From assembly GCF_042662125.1 (NCBI RefSeq), contig NZ_JBHSXL010000003.1, positions 1-64,000 on the forward strand: a stretch of DNA of 64,000 nt, in the 5' to 3' direction. Of this stretch, positions 49,293 to 57,295 are shown one piece after another (the first letter of the stretch is position 1; each line of letters begins with the position of its first letter). The position numbers and the translations under genes were made by a program. The notes under the pieces are model-generated. The model was not told where the DNA came from. It ran no database searches and saw only the letters and a program-made list of their open reading frames with translations. Source of the stretch: Halopenitus salinus. GTDB lineage: Archaea; Halobacteriota; Halobacteria; Halobacteriales; Haloferacaceae.

Positions 49293-50165
49293 ATGAGGCC
49301 CACGAACCGTTCCGAGCGGGCGAACCACCCTCGTCCCGGTGAGGGGAACGCCTCGCAGACTCGGCGCCGATCCGGCTCGAGCGGTTCGCACGGAGCGACC
49401 GTCCTCGTCGTCGACGAGGATCATCACGCGGATCGGTACGCGATGTGGCTCTCGAAGACGTACACGGTTAGAACCGCGAGCACGCGCGATGAGACGCTCG
49501 CGGTGCTCGACGCGAGCGTGGCGGTCGTGTTGCTCGGGTACGGGCTGGATGGAGACCTCAAACGCGACGTCGTGGCCGCGGTCGAGGAGACGTCCTCCGC
49601 CTGTAAGATCGCGCTCGTCTCGACCGAACGCGAGGCGATCGCGGACGCGGCGGTCGCTCACCACGGAACGATCACGAGGCCCGTGACCGAGGACGCCGTT
49701 TCGACCACGGTCGCCCGCCTCCTCAGACGCGCCGTCTATCACGACGCCCTCCGGACCTATTACGGGGTGACGGCCCGGATGAGCGCCTACGAGATCTCCG
49801 ACGGCGAGACCGATCGCCGATCGGATCCGGACTACGAGCGGCTGCGGAGGCGTCGATCGGAGGCGATCGATCGGATCGAGGAGCTTCAGGCGGCGCTTTC
49901 GGCCGACGACAAGCGTGCGGTGCTCGACGCGTTGACCGCCGAAGCGACGCTTCCGGCCCGGCCCGACGACTCCTCGGTGAAGACGCGAAAACACCGCCCG
50001 GATTCCTGTCGCGAGTGCGGGCTCGAGTGGGGCATCGATCACGGCGGGGACGTCGGCGACGGCTACCTCTCGCTTGGAGCCTACACCTGGAAGTGTCGAC
50101 GCTGTGGGTCGGTCCAGTCCGTTCCGAACCCCAACAATCGCTCGCTCGCGCGGCGTCGATACTGA
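49293..50165 (+). CDS. HalX-domain protein with degenerate receiver and C-terminal zinc ribbon
   Basis: The 290-aa product has a receiver-like domain (about 35-145: TVLVVDEDHHADRYAMWLSKTYTVRTAS...) in which the usual phospho-Asp segment reads VVLLGYGLDGDL, so the acceptor Asp is missing. The HalX domain follows (about 148-205: VYHDALRTYYGVTARMSAYEI...YERLRRRRSEAIDRIEELQAAL). A zinc ribbon ends the protein: CRECGLEWGIDHGGD...WKCRRCG. The last part is unusual for HalX proteins and suggests direct nucleic acid or protein contact. Probably a phosphorylation-independent regulator. Confidence 0.85.
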   Translation: MRPTNRSERANHPRPGEGNASQTRRRSGSSGSHGATVLVVDEDHHADRYAMWLSKTYTVRTASTRDETLAVLDASVAVVLLGYGLDGDLKRDVVAAVEETSSACKIALVSTEREAIADAAVAHHGTITRPVTEDAVSTTVARLLRRAVYHDALRTYYGVTARMSAYEISDGETDRRSDPDYERLRRRRSEAIDRIEELQAALSADDKRAVLDALTAEATLPARPDDSSVKTRKHRPDSCRECGLEWGIDHGGDVGDGYLSLGAYTWKCRRCGSVQSVPNPNNRSLARRRY

Positions 50166-50189
50166 ATCGGCGTGTTTTGTGTCCGTCGC

Positions 50190-51602
50190 TCAGTCGTCTC
50201 CGAGTATCCCGCGGTGGGTCATCCGCTCGGGATCGAGCACCTCGTCGGCCTCCTCCTCGGTGAGGTAGCCCTCCTCGACGGCGACCTCGCGGACGGTCTT
50301 GTCCTCGGCGAGGGCCTTCTTTGCGACCTTCGATGCCTTGTCGTAACCGATGGCGGGGTTGAGCGCCGTCGCGAGCGCCATCGAGCGGTCGACCTGCTCG
50401 GCGCAGTACTCCTCGTTGGCCTCCAGCTTTGCGACGAACTTCTCGCCGAACGTTTCCACGGCGTTGGCGAGCAGCGCCGCGGACTCGAGGAAGCTGTGGG
50501 CCACCACCGGCTTGTAGAGGTTCAAGTCGATCTCGCCGCGGGCGGCGCCGGCGGAGATCGTCGCGTCGTTGCCGATCACGCGCTTGTGGACCTGGTTGAC
50601 CGATTCCGCGACGACCGGGTTGATCTTGCCGGGCATGATCGACGAGCCGGGCTGGTTCTCCGGCTGTTCGATCTCGCCGAGGCCGTTTCGCGGGCCGGAG
50701 GCGAGAAGCCGGAGGTCGTTCGCGATCTTGTTCATCGATCCGGCGACCGTGCGCAACGCGCCGTGGGCCTCCGACATGGCGTCGTGGGCGGCCTGCGCCT
50801 CGAAGTGGTTGTCGGCCTCGCGGAAGGTCGTGTTCGTCTCCTCGGAGATGTACTCGGCGGCGAGTTCCGGGAACTCGGGGTGGGTGTTGAGGCCGGTCCC
50901 GACCGCGGTCCCGCCCAGCGCCAGCTCGCGAAGGTGCAGCTGGACGTCGCCGACGCGTTTGATCCCGTGTTCGATCTGCGAGCGGTAGCCGCCGAACTCC
51001 TGACCGAGCCGGATCGGCGTCGCGTCCTGGAGGTGGGTCCGTCCGGTCTTCACCACGCCGTCGAACTCCGCTTCCGCCTCCGAGAGGGACGTATGGAGGG
51101 TCTCGAGGGCGGGAACGAGGTCCTTCTCGAGCGCCTCGAGCGCGGCGACGTGCATCGCCGTCGGGATGACGTCGTTGCTCGATTGGCCGTAGTTGACGTG
51201 GTCGTTCGGGTGGACCACGCGGTCGCCGATCTCCGCGCCCGTGATCTCGGCCGCGCGGTTGGCGATGACCTCGTTCGCGTTCATGTTCGAGGAGGTCCCC
51301 GACCCGGTCTGAAAGACGTCGACGGGGAACTGGTCGTCGTGTTCCCCGGCGATGACCTCGTCTGCGGCCTCGACGATCGCGGCCGCGACGTCCTCCTCTA
51401 TCAACCCGAGATCACGATTCGCGCGCGCGGCGGACTTCTTGACGATGCCGAGCGCGCGGACGAACCGCCGCCCGAAGGTGATCCCCGAGATGGGGAAGTT
51501 CTCGACCGCACGCTGGGTCTGGGCGCCCCAGTAGGCGTCCGCCGGCACCTGCATCTCTCCGAGGCTGTCCGATTCGATCCGGTGATCGTCTTCCATGCCC
51601 AT
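50190..51602 (-). CDS. fumC: class II fumarate hydratase
   Basis: Converts fumarate to malate in the TCA cycle. The 470-aa product has SLGEMQVPADAYWGAQTQRAVENFPIS, the TGSGTSSNMNANEVIA, HPNDHVNYGQSSND and GSSIMPGKINP signatures (catalytic Ser in the last), all intact. Two ATGs (51602, 51596) are possible. A TATA-like GCTTTTACGC about 26 bp upstream of 51602 favours that one. It works downstream of sdhCDBA (18559-22137) but is not linked to it. Confidence 0.96.
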   Translation of the reverse strand: MGMEDDHRIESDSLGEMQVPADAYWGAQTQRAVENFPISGITFGRRFVRALGIVKKSAARANRDLGLIEEDVAAAIVEAADEVIAGEHDDQFPVDVFQTGSGTSSNMNANEVIANRAAEITGAEIGDRVVHPNDHVNYGQSSNDVIPTAMHVAALEALEKDLVPALETLHTSLSEAEAEFDGVVKTGRTHLQDATPIRLGQEFGGYRSQIEHGIKRVGDVQLHLRELALGGTAVGTGLNTHPEFPELAAEYISEETNTTFREADNHFEAQAAHDAMSEAHGALRTVAGSMNKIANDLRLLASGPRNGLGEIEQPENQPGSSIMPGKINPVVAESVNQVHKRVIGNDATISAGAARGEIDLNLYKPVVAHSFLESAALLANAVETFGEKFVAKLEANEEYCAEQVDRSMALATALNPAIGYDKASKVAKKALAEDKTVREVAVEEGYLTEEEADEVLDPERMTHRGILGDD

Positions 51603-51687
51603 GGGTTCTCGCGTGGAGCGCGTAAAAGCTACTGAAAGCCGCTGACGTCCCCGCCGATCGTTGTTCGACACCGTCTCCGCCCCGACG

Positions 51688-52002
51688 TCACTCCTCGACC
51701 GGGAGGTGTCCGGCCTCGCGAAGCCGATCGTCGAGGGCGCCGTCGCCGCGGTCGGCGTACTCCGAGGGCGTGTAGGTCTGCATCTCCATCGCGTGGATGT
51801 CGGTCGTCATGTGCTCGTCGAGGGCGTCGTAGACGCGCCGGTGTTGGGCGACGAGCGGTTCCCCCTCGAAGGCGGGCGAGACGACGACCGCCGCGTAGTG
51901 ATCGTCCTCGTCCTCGTCGTCGTGAACGCGCGGGCGCGTCACCGCGGCGACTGCGTCCGGGATCTCCGCCTCGATCAGGTCGGCGATCGCGTCGAGTTCC
52001 AT
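51688..52002 (-). CDS. BolA/IbaG-family protein
   Basis: The 104-aa product MELDAIADLIEAEIPDAVAAVTRPR...DHYAAVVVSPAFEGEPLVAQHRRVYDALDEHMTTDIHAMEMQTYTPSEY has the BolA KH-like fold with the conserved LVxQHRxVYxxL segment. His in QHRRVY or DIHAM can coordinate Fe-S clusters with monothiol glutaredoxins in other organisms. It may handle Fe-S clusters here. Confidence 0.85.
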   Translation of the reverse strand: MELDAIADLIEAEIPDAVAAVTRPRVHDDEDEDDHYAAVVVSPAFEGEPLVAQHRRVYDALDEHMTTDIHAMEMQTYTPSEYADRGDGALDDRLREAGHLPVEE

Positions 52003-52184
52003 ATCGGACTCCGCGGGCGCCGCGGTAATAAGGACCGTGCTACCGAAACGGAGTCCGACGACCGATCGAGCGTGGTTCGACCGATCGGCGATGCGATGAA
52101 CGTGCCGTCGAAGCGGCGATCGGACGGCCTCGAAGCGGCGATCCGGCCGAGCGATTTAAGTATCGACGACGGCCCCCTATCGAC

Positions 52185-52523
52185 ATGGAAATCGTGACCG
52201 ACGAAGACGTCGATCCGGTGGAGGCGGTCGAGGGCGTCCACTTGACACAGGAGGCCGCCGGCGACAGGATAAGCGTCCAGGGCTACTACTTCGAGCCGGG
52301 CTCGGAGGTCCCCGAACACAGCCACGAACACGAACAGGCCGGAGTGATCACCGCCGGGACCCTCACGTTCGTGATCGAGGGTGAACGACGGCTCGCCCAC
52401 GAGGGCGACTCCTACGTCATTCCGGGCGGGGAAACCCACGCCGCCATCAACGAACAGGACGTCCCCGTCGAGGGGTATGACCTCTTCTCGCCGCCGCGTC
52501 TCGATCCCGACTGGCAGGAGTGA
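52185..52523 (+). CDS. single-domain cupin protein
   Basis: The 112-aa beta-barrel has cupin motif 1 GSEVPEHSHEHEQAGVITAG (HxHxxx(E/Q)) and motif 2 GDSYVIPGGETHAA (His ligand). Residues His, His, Gln/Glu and His would hold one metal. The substrate is unknown; small haloarchaeal cupins are often sugar- or thiol-related. A TATA-like GATTTAAGT (about 52153-52161) is suitably placed. Confidence 0.88.
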   Translation: MEIVTDEDVDPVEAVEGVHLTQEAAGDRISVQGYYFEPGSEVPEHSHEHEQAGVITAGTLTFVIEGERRLAHEGDSYVIPGGETHAAINEQDVPVEGYDLFSPPRLDPDWQE

Positions 52524-52538
52524 CGCACGCCACGCGAG

Positions 52539-52550
52539 CGAACATGTTCG
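52539..52550. promoter_or_regulatory. CGAAC-AT-GTTCG palindrome before halocyanin
   Basis: A perfect self-complementary copy, 16 bp after the cupin stop and 70 bp before ATG 52621. The spacing is longer than for the others, which would fit a transcript with a leader. Confidence 0.5.
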
Positions 52551-52620
52551 CAGGGGGTTTCCAGCGGCCGGGAATCATCGCGGACCCTATCCCCTCCCAC
52601 CGGGTAGTACCACTCGTCCC

Positions 52621-53175
52621 ATGACCGAACGCGAACGCACGCTCACGGACCGCACCCTGGACCGCCGAACGTACCTCGCCGCGACCGCGTCCGTCGGGGC
52701 GACGATGCTCGCCGGCTGTTCGGGCGGGAGCGGCGACGGCGGGAACGGTGGAAACGGTGGCGGCGGGAACGGCGGAAATGGCGAGAGCGGTGGTAACGGT
52801 GGCGGCGGGAACGGCGGCGGAGACGAGTACCTCTCGGAGGAGCCGAACTACGACGGCTGGTTCGAGGGCGTCAGCAACTACGAGGGCACCCTCGACCGCC
52901 GCGACGCCGACAGCGTCACGATCGAAGTCGGAGCGGGCGACGGGCTCTCGTTCGCTCCGCCGGCCGTCGCCGTCTCGAGCGACACGACGATCGTCTGGGA
53001 GTGGACCGGACAGGGCGGCCAGCACAACGTCGCCGCCGACGGGGGCGAGTTCGAGTCGGAGACGACCGGCGAGTCCGGCCACACCTTCGAGCAGACCCTC
53101 GATCCGGGCACCTACAAGTACGTCTGTACGCCCCACGAGGCCGTCGGCATGAAGGGCGCCATCGTCGTGGAGTGA
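52621..53175 (+). CDS. halocyanin-type blue copper lipoprotein
   Basis: Mobile electron carrier anchored by lipid at the outer face. The 184-aa product has a Tat signal and lipobox (DRRTYLAATASVGATMLAGC, Cys33), a Gly/Asn-rich linker (about 34-66), and a plastocyanin-like domain with type 1 Cu ligands His (GGQHNVA), Cys and His (YVCTPHEAVGM) and Met. It could donate electrons to NirK or the CuA subunit at 13291-13833. The CGAAC-N2-GTTCG copy upstream supports that. Confidence 0.92.
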   Translation: MTERERTLTDRTLDRRTYLAATASVGATMLAGCSGGSGDGGNGGNGGGGNGGNGESGGNGGGGNGGGDEYLSEEPNYDGWFEGVSNYEGTLDRRDADSVTIEVGAGDGLSFAPPAVAVSSDTTIVWEWTGQGGQHNVAADGGEFESETTGESGHTFEQTLDPGTYKYVCTPHEAVGMKGAIVVE

Positions 53176-53301
53176 CGGCCCCCTTCGTCGAATGAAGGGC
53201 GCCGTCGCCGTCGAACCGACCCGTAAATACTTACCAACACGAACACATCGGCCGATAGCGACACTCGATCGCAGGACGCTCGATCGAAGGGAGGACGAAA
53301 C

Positions 53302-54072
53302 ATGACACAGGCTCGCCTCGTCGTCGAGATGCCCGAGGGACCGTGGGTCGCGGACGTCTCGCGGGCCCATCCCGACGCCACGTTCCAGGTACTCGCCGCG
53401 CTTCCGGGCGACGGACCGGGATTCGCGCTCGTGTGGATCTCCGCGCCGGACCTCGACGCCGTGCTCTCGGACATGCACGACCACCCCGTGCTCTCGGAGC
53501 TGTCGGTGATGCAGCGGACCGAAAGCGAGGCCACCGTGCAGTTCGAGACCTCCGCGCCGATGCTACTGATCGCCGCCAAGCGGTCCGGAATCCCCATCGA
53601 GATGCCCATCGAGATCCGCGACGGGGAGGCGACGATCGACGTGACCGGGGCCCACGACCGCCTCTCACAGCTCGGCCGCCAGTTTCAGGAGCTGGACATG
53701 GACTTCCGCGTGGAGTACATCCAGGAACGGCTCCAGCCGAGCCAGATACTCACGGAGAAACAGCGGGAGCTGCTTCTCACGGCCGTCGAGTGCGGCTACT
53801 ACGACACCCCCCGCGAGTGCTCGCTGACGGACCTCGCGGAGACGGTCGGGATCGCGAAATCCACCGCGAGCGAGACGCTTCACCGCGCCGAGGAGGAGGT
53901 CATAAAACGGTTCGTCGACGACCTCCCGCCGCGAGTCGACGTCGATCCGGCAGCCGACACGACCGACGAGGACGGGGCGGTCGACGAGTCCGACGCCGTT
54001 GACGGGGACGAAGCCGACGACGAGGGTACCGAACCGGCCGGGTCCGAACGGAACGTGAACCCGGAGGCCTGA
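53302..54072 (+). CDS. bat/DmsR-type HTH_10 transcriptional regulator
   Basis: The 256-aa product has an N-terminal sensor domain (MTQARLVVEMPEGPWVADVSRAHPDATFQVLAAL...) and a C-terminal HTH_10: LTEKQRELLLTAVECGYYDTPRECSLTDLAETVGIAKSTASETLHRAEEEVIKRF. The last 45 residues are an acidic tail. It shares its plan and much sequence with 45724-46389 (for example the IEMPIEI and YYD(S/T)PR segments). Only a weak half-motif (CGAACACATCG, about 53240) is upstream. It is next to halocyanin, a sensible target. Confidence 0.9.
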   Translation: MTQARLVVEMPEGPWVADVSRAHPDATFQVLAALPGDGPGFALVWISAPDLDAVLSDMHDHPVLSELSVMQRTESEATVQFETSAPMLLIAAKRSGIPIEMPIEIRDGEATIDVTGAHDRLSQLGRQFQELDMDFRVEYIQERLQPSQILTEKQRELLLTAVECGYYDTPRECSLTDLAETVGIAKSTASETLHRAEEEVIKRFVDDLPPRVDVDPAADTTDEDGAVDESDAVDGDEADDEGTEPAGSERNVNPEA

Positions 54073-54130
54073 GGACGAATTCGTCCGAATCACCTACAAC
54101 ACGACGCCGTTGGACGCCCACGACACGGCG

Positions 54131-55171
54131 CTATAACACGACGCGTTCGACGTCGCCGTGACCGGCGCGCCGGACGACGGCGCGGACGAGGTCCTGCACG
54201 CCGGCGAGGTTGTCCGAGTCGCCGTCGAGCACCAGGAGCTTGCCGTCCGCACCCTCCTCGATCACCCCGCAGTCGAGGCCGGCGATCTCCGCGCCGTTGA
54301 CCGTCGCCATCCGGAGGACCGCCGCCGCCGGAACGTCCGCCAGCTTGGCCGCGAACTCCATCTCGCGGAACATCGACGGCGAGTTCAACATGACGTTGTC
54401 CGTTCCGAGCGCGACGGTCGTCCGTTCAGCGAGCTCTCGGATCGGCGGGACCCCCACGTTCGTGACGAGGTTCGACCGCGGACAGACCACGACCGGCGTG
54501 TTCCGGTCCTCGATGCGGTCGAGGTGAAGCTCTCCCGCGTGGACCATGTGGACGAGGAAGTCCGGATCCAGGTCGATCGCCGGGTTGACGTCGAGGTCGT
54601 CACGCTCGCCGGCGTGGATCGCGAACGGCTTTCCCGCCTTTCGGGCCGCGTTGCGCGCCTCGTCGAAGTCGCCGTCGCGGGCGCCGGAGGCACCATACCC
54701 GTCCGCGACCTCGAGGACCTCGCTCCCGCCACGACCCAGGATCACCGACTCGACGTCGCGCGCCCCGATCGACTCCGCACCGCCGCGTCCGGCCAGGGCG
54801 TCACGGAGCGCGGCGACGCCCTCGCGGCCGCCCTCGCGGAACTCGAGGAACGCGCCCGTTCCGGTCGACTCCATGAATCGGAGCGACCTGGCCATGGCCT
54901 CGACCGTCTCCTCGCGGCTCGCCGACCGGAGGAGGCGGTGCTTGAGCCCGTCCGGCGGCGCGACGAGCTCGTCGAGCGAGAGGCCGCCGCCCGCCTCCTT
55001 GGCGATCGAGTCGCCGATGTGGGTGTGGGCGTTGACGAACGCGGGCACGATCACGTCGTCGCTTTCGGTCTCGACCTCCTCGATGGCGACGATCTCGCCG
55101 TCGGCGATCACGACCCGTCCCTCGACCGGCGTGAACTGTCGGCCGCGGAGGATCGTCCCTTCGACGTGCAT
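54131..55171 (-). CDS. metal-dependent amidohydrolase
   Basis: The 346-aa TIM-barrel hydrolase of the SsnA/cytosine-deaminase type has AFVNAHTHIGD (HxH 49/51), AIHAGE (His), VHMVHAGEL (His), VCPRSN and TDNVMLNSP (Asp), a complete mononuclear site. The product would be a deaminated or hydrolysed base or amide; the substrate is unknown. ATG 55171 (MHVEGTILRG) starts the beta-sandwich part. It lies 100 bp from the HD gene on the same strand. Confidence 0.88.
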   Translation of the reverse strand: MHVEGTILRGRQFTPVEGRVVIADGEIVAIEEVETESDDVIVPAFVNAHTHIGDSIAKEAGGGLSLDELVAPPDGLKHRLLRSASREETVEAMARSLRFMESTGTGAFLEFREGGREGVAALRDALAGRGGAESIGARDVESVILGRGGSEVLEVADGYGASGARDGDFDEARNAARKAGKPFAIHAGERDDLDVNPAIDLDPDFLVHMVHAGELHLDRIEDRNTPVVVCPRSNLVTNVGVPPIRELAERTTVALGTDNVMLNSPSMFREMEFAAKLADVPAAAVLRMATVNGAEIAGLDCGVIEEGADGKLLVLDGDSDNLAGVQDLVRAVVRRAGHGDVERVVL

Positions 55172-55270
55172 ACCCGAGGAGACCACCCGGCGTGGCTTGA
55201 AGGTCACGACCCGTGATCGGCCGGCGAGTCGAACGGTCCGCGGGCCGAGTCGAACGGTCGGTAAGGGGAA

Positions 55271-56500
55271 TCACTCGGACTCGAACTCGTCGAGCGTGGC
55301 GGCCATGCCGTGGCGGACGTCGCTGACGAGCGAGTCCACGTCCAGTTCGAGGACGTCCGCGGCCGCTCGCCCGACGCGGTCCGTGAGCGGCTCCGGACAG
55401 TAGACGCCGAGGCGCCACTGGTTGTGCTGGGCCGTCCGCAGCGCCGAGACGAGCGGCGACTGTTCCTCGAGACGTCGGATCTCGCCGTTGACCGTGACGC
55501 GCGAGGTCGACTCGCGCATCGATGGCTCCGGCGGAACGTCGAGGATCACCGCCCGTTCCCGCTCGACTCCGGCGATCGACGCGATCTCGGTCTCGAGCTC
55601 TCGGACGCGCTCGTGATCGGCGTCGTGTATCTCCTCCGGGACGTCGTCGTATTCCGCCCACATGGCCCGCTTGTAGAGGTCGCGCTCGTCGAGCCGGCGG
55701 ACGAGGGGACGCGTCCCGTCGTTGGCGCGCAACGCGACGAGCAGTTCGGGGTCGTCCATCCGGCGGACTGCCTCGGCCGTGACGTCCGGCGCCCGGAGGA
55801 GCCGCGCCGTCGCCCGGCGCAACATCGCCTTCGAGATGCGGGCGACGTGATGGGTGTAGACGACCGGGTTCATGAGCGCACGCGCGAGAAGTAGACTCTC
55901 CGCGGTCTGAACGTTTCCCTCGTCGAGCACGAGGGTGTCGTCGCGGAAGGTCAACTCCCGGACCAGCCGGCCGGTGTCGATGGTTCCGTAGGGGACTCCC
56001 GTGTGGTGAGCGTCGCGAACGAGATAGTCCATCCGGTCGACGTCGAGCTCGCCGGAGACGAGCCCGCCGTATCGTCCTTCACCCGCCACGAGGCCGGCGA
56101 CGCGATCCGGATCGAGGCCGTGATCGCGAAGCACGTCACCGACGTCGCCCGCCGCGAGCAGCTCGTCGACGTCGTCGTGGTACTTGCCGGTGTGTCGATG
56201 AAGCAGCGACTCGACGTTGTGACTGAAGGGCGCGTGGCCGACGTCGTGGAGGATCGCGGCCGCCTCGATCCGGTCGGCCCGAACCCCCTCGATGCCGAGG
56301 TGGTCGAGCGCGCGGCTGGCGAGGTGATACACCCCGAGGGAGTGTTCGAACCGGGTGTGGTTCGCGGAGGGATACACGAGCGTGACGGTCCCGAGCTGGG
56401 AGACGCGCCGGAGGCGCTGGATCGCGGGCGTATCGAGGAGGTCGGCGGCCACGCCCTCGATCCGGATGTGGTCGTGGACGCTGTCCTTGATCGTGACCAT
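55271..56500 (-). CDS. HD-domain phosphohydrolase (SAMHD1/dGTPase-like)
   Basis: The 409-aa product starts MVTIKDSVHDHIRIEGVAADLLDTPAIQRLRRVSQLG, then TRFEHSLGVYHLA (His53) and AAILHDVGHAPFSH (His85-Asp86), and ELDVDRMDYLVRDAHHTG with the fourth ligand Asp. This is the SAMHD1-like dNTP triphosphohydrolase plan of prokaryotic HD proteins. It may control dNTP pools. A TATA-like CCTTATAAG (minus strand, about 56521-56530) about 25 bp upstream indicates a leaderless start. Confidence 0.9.
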   Translation of the reverse strand: MVTIKDSVHDHIRIEGVAADLLDTPAIQRLRRVSQLGTVTLVYPSANHTRFEHSLGVYHLASRALDHLGIEGVRADRIEAAAILHDVGHAPFSHNVESLLHRHTGKYHDDVDELLAAGDVGDVLRDHGLDPDRVAGLVAGEGRYGGLVSGELDVDRMDYLVRDAHHTGVPYGTIDTGRLVRELTFRDDTLVLDEGNVQTAESLLLARALMNPVVYTHHVARISKAMLRRATARLLRAPDVTAEAVRRMDDPELLVALRANDGTRPLVRRLDERDLYKRAMWAEYDDVPEEIHDADHERVRELETEIASIAGVERERAVILDVPPEPSMRESTSRVTVNGEIRRLEEQSPLVSALRTAQHNQWRLGVYCPEPLTDRVGRAAADVLELDVDSLVSDVRHGMAATLDEFESE

Positions 56501-56607
56501 ACGCGCGTTTCGTCGCCATCGCTTATAAGGCTCGGCGCCGGTCGGGAGGCGTCGCCATCGACCCGGAGACGGAACCGTCGATCCGATGAATGACGACGAT
56601 CGGTCCC

Positions 56608-56629
56608 GACAGATTCATACATATCTGTC
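56608..56629. promoter_or_regulatory. inverted repeat overlapping a promoter
   Basis: GACAGAT-N8-ATCTGTC, 7-bp perfect arms. The central TCATACAT is TATA-like and the downstream ATG is at 56647, so a protein bound here would cover the TATA region. Confidence 0.5.
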
Positions 56630-56646
56630 GTGTCCATAAGGACGTA

Positions 56647-57249
56647 ATGATGCAGACGACCCACGCGATCGTCGGGATGGCGATCGCGGCACCGATCGCC
56701 GTGATCGCCCCCGAACTCGCGGGGATCGTCCTCCTCGCGGGGCTCGTCGGCGGGGCGGCGCCGGACCTCGACCTCTACAGGGGCCACCGACGCGCGCTCC
56801 ACTACCCGGTTGGATACCCGATCGCGGCCGGGATCGCGGCGGTCGCGGCGGTCGTGTCGGCCACGCCGACGGCGGTCGCGCTTGCGGTGTTCCTCGCGGC
56901 CGCCGCGGCTCACTGTCTGATGGACGTCCTCGGCGGCGGGCTTGAGCTGAGACCCTGGGAGGGGCGCGACGATCGGGGCGTCTACGACCACGTCCGCGGC
57001 CGGTGGATCGCGCCGCGGCGGTGGATCAGATACGACGGATCGCCCGAGGATCTCGGGATCGCGACGGCGGCGGCCGTTCCCGTCCTCTTCGTCGCCGAGG
57101 GCGTCTTCGCCGCGATCGCCGCCGTGCTTCTCGGCGTCTCGGCCGTCTACGTCGCGGTGCGTCGCCGGCTTCCGGACATCGCCTCGGCCATTGCGGCACG
57201 AGTGCCGGCGTCCGCCCGCAAGTGGGTGCCGGAACGATACTTCGAGTGA
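56647..57249 (+). CDS. membrane-bound metal-dependent hydrolase (YdjM/PF04307-like)
   Basis: The 200-aa product has the PF04307 signs: MMQTTHAIVGMAIAAPIAV, GGAAPDLDLYRGHRRALHYPVGYP (HxxxxH with Asp-x-Asp) and AAAHCLMDVLGGGLELRPWEG (His-x3-Asp). It has four to five TM helices and a basic C-tail. The His/Asp set would bind metal at the membrane; the substrate is unknown. The start is one of two adjacent ATGs (56647/56650). Confidence 0.86.
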   Translation: MMQTTHAIVGMAIAAPIAVIAPELAGIVLLAGLVGGAAPDLDLYRGHRRALHYPVGYPIAAGIAAVAAVVSATPTAVALAVFLAAAAAHCLMDVLGGGLELRPWEGRDDRGVYDHVRGRWIAPRRWIRYDGSPEDLGIATAAAVPVLFVAEGVFAAIAAVLLGVSAVYVAVRRRLPDIASAIAARVPASARKWVPERYFE

Positions 57250-57295
57250 ACCGGGACGGGAGCGAACACGAGGTCCCTTCCGACACGCGACACCG

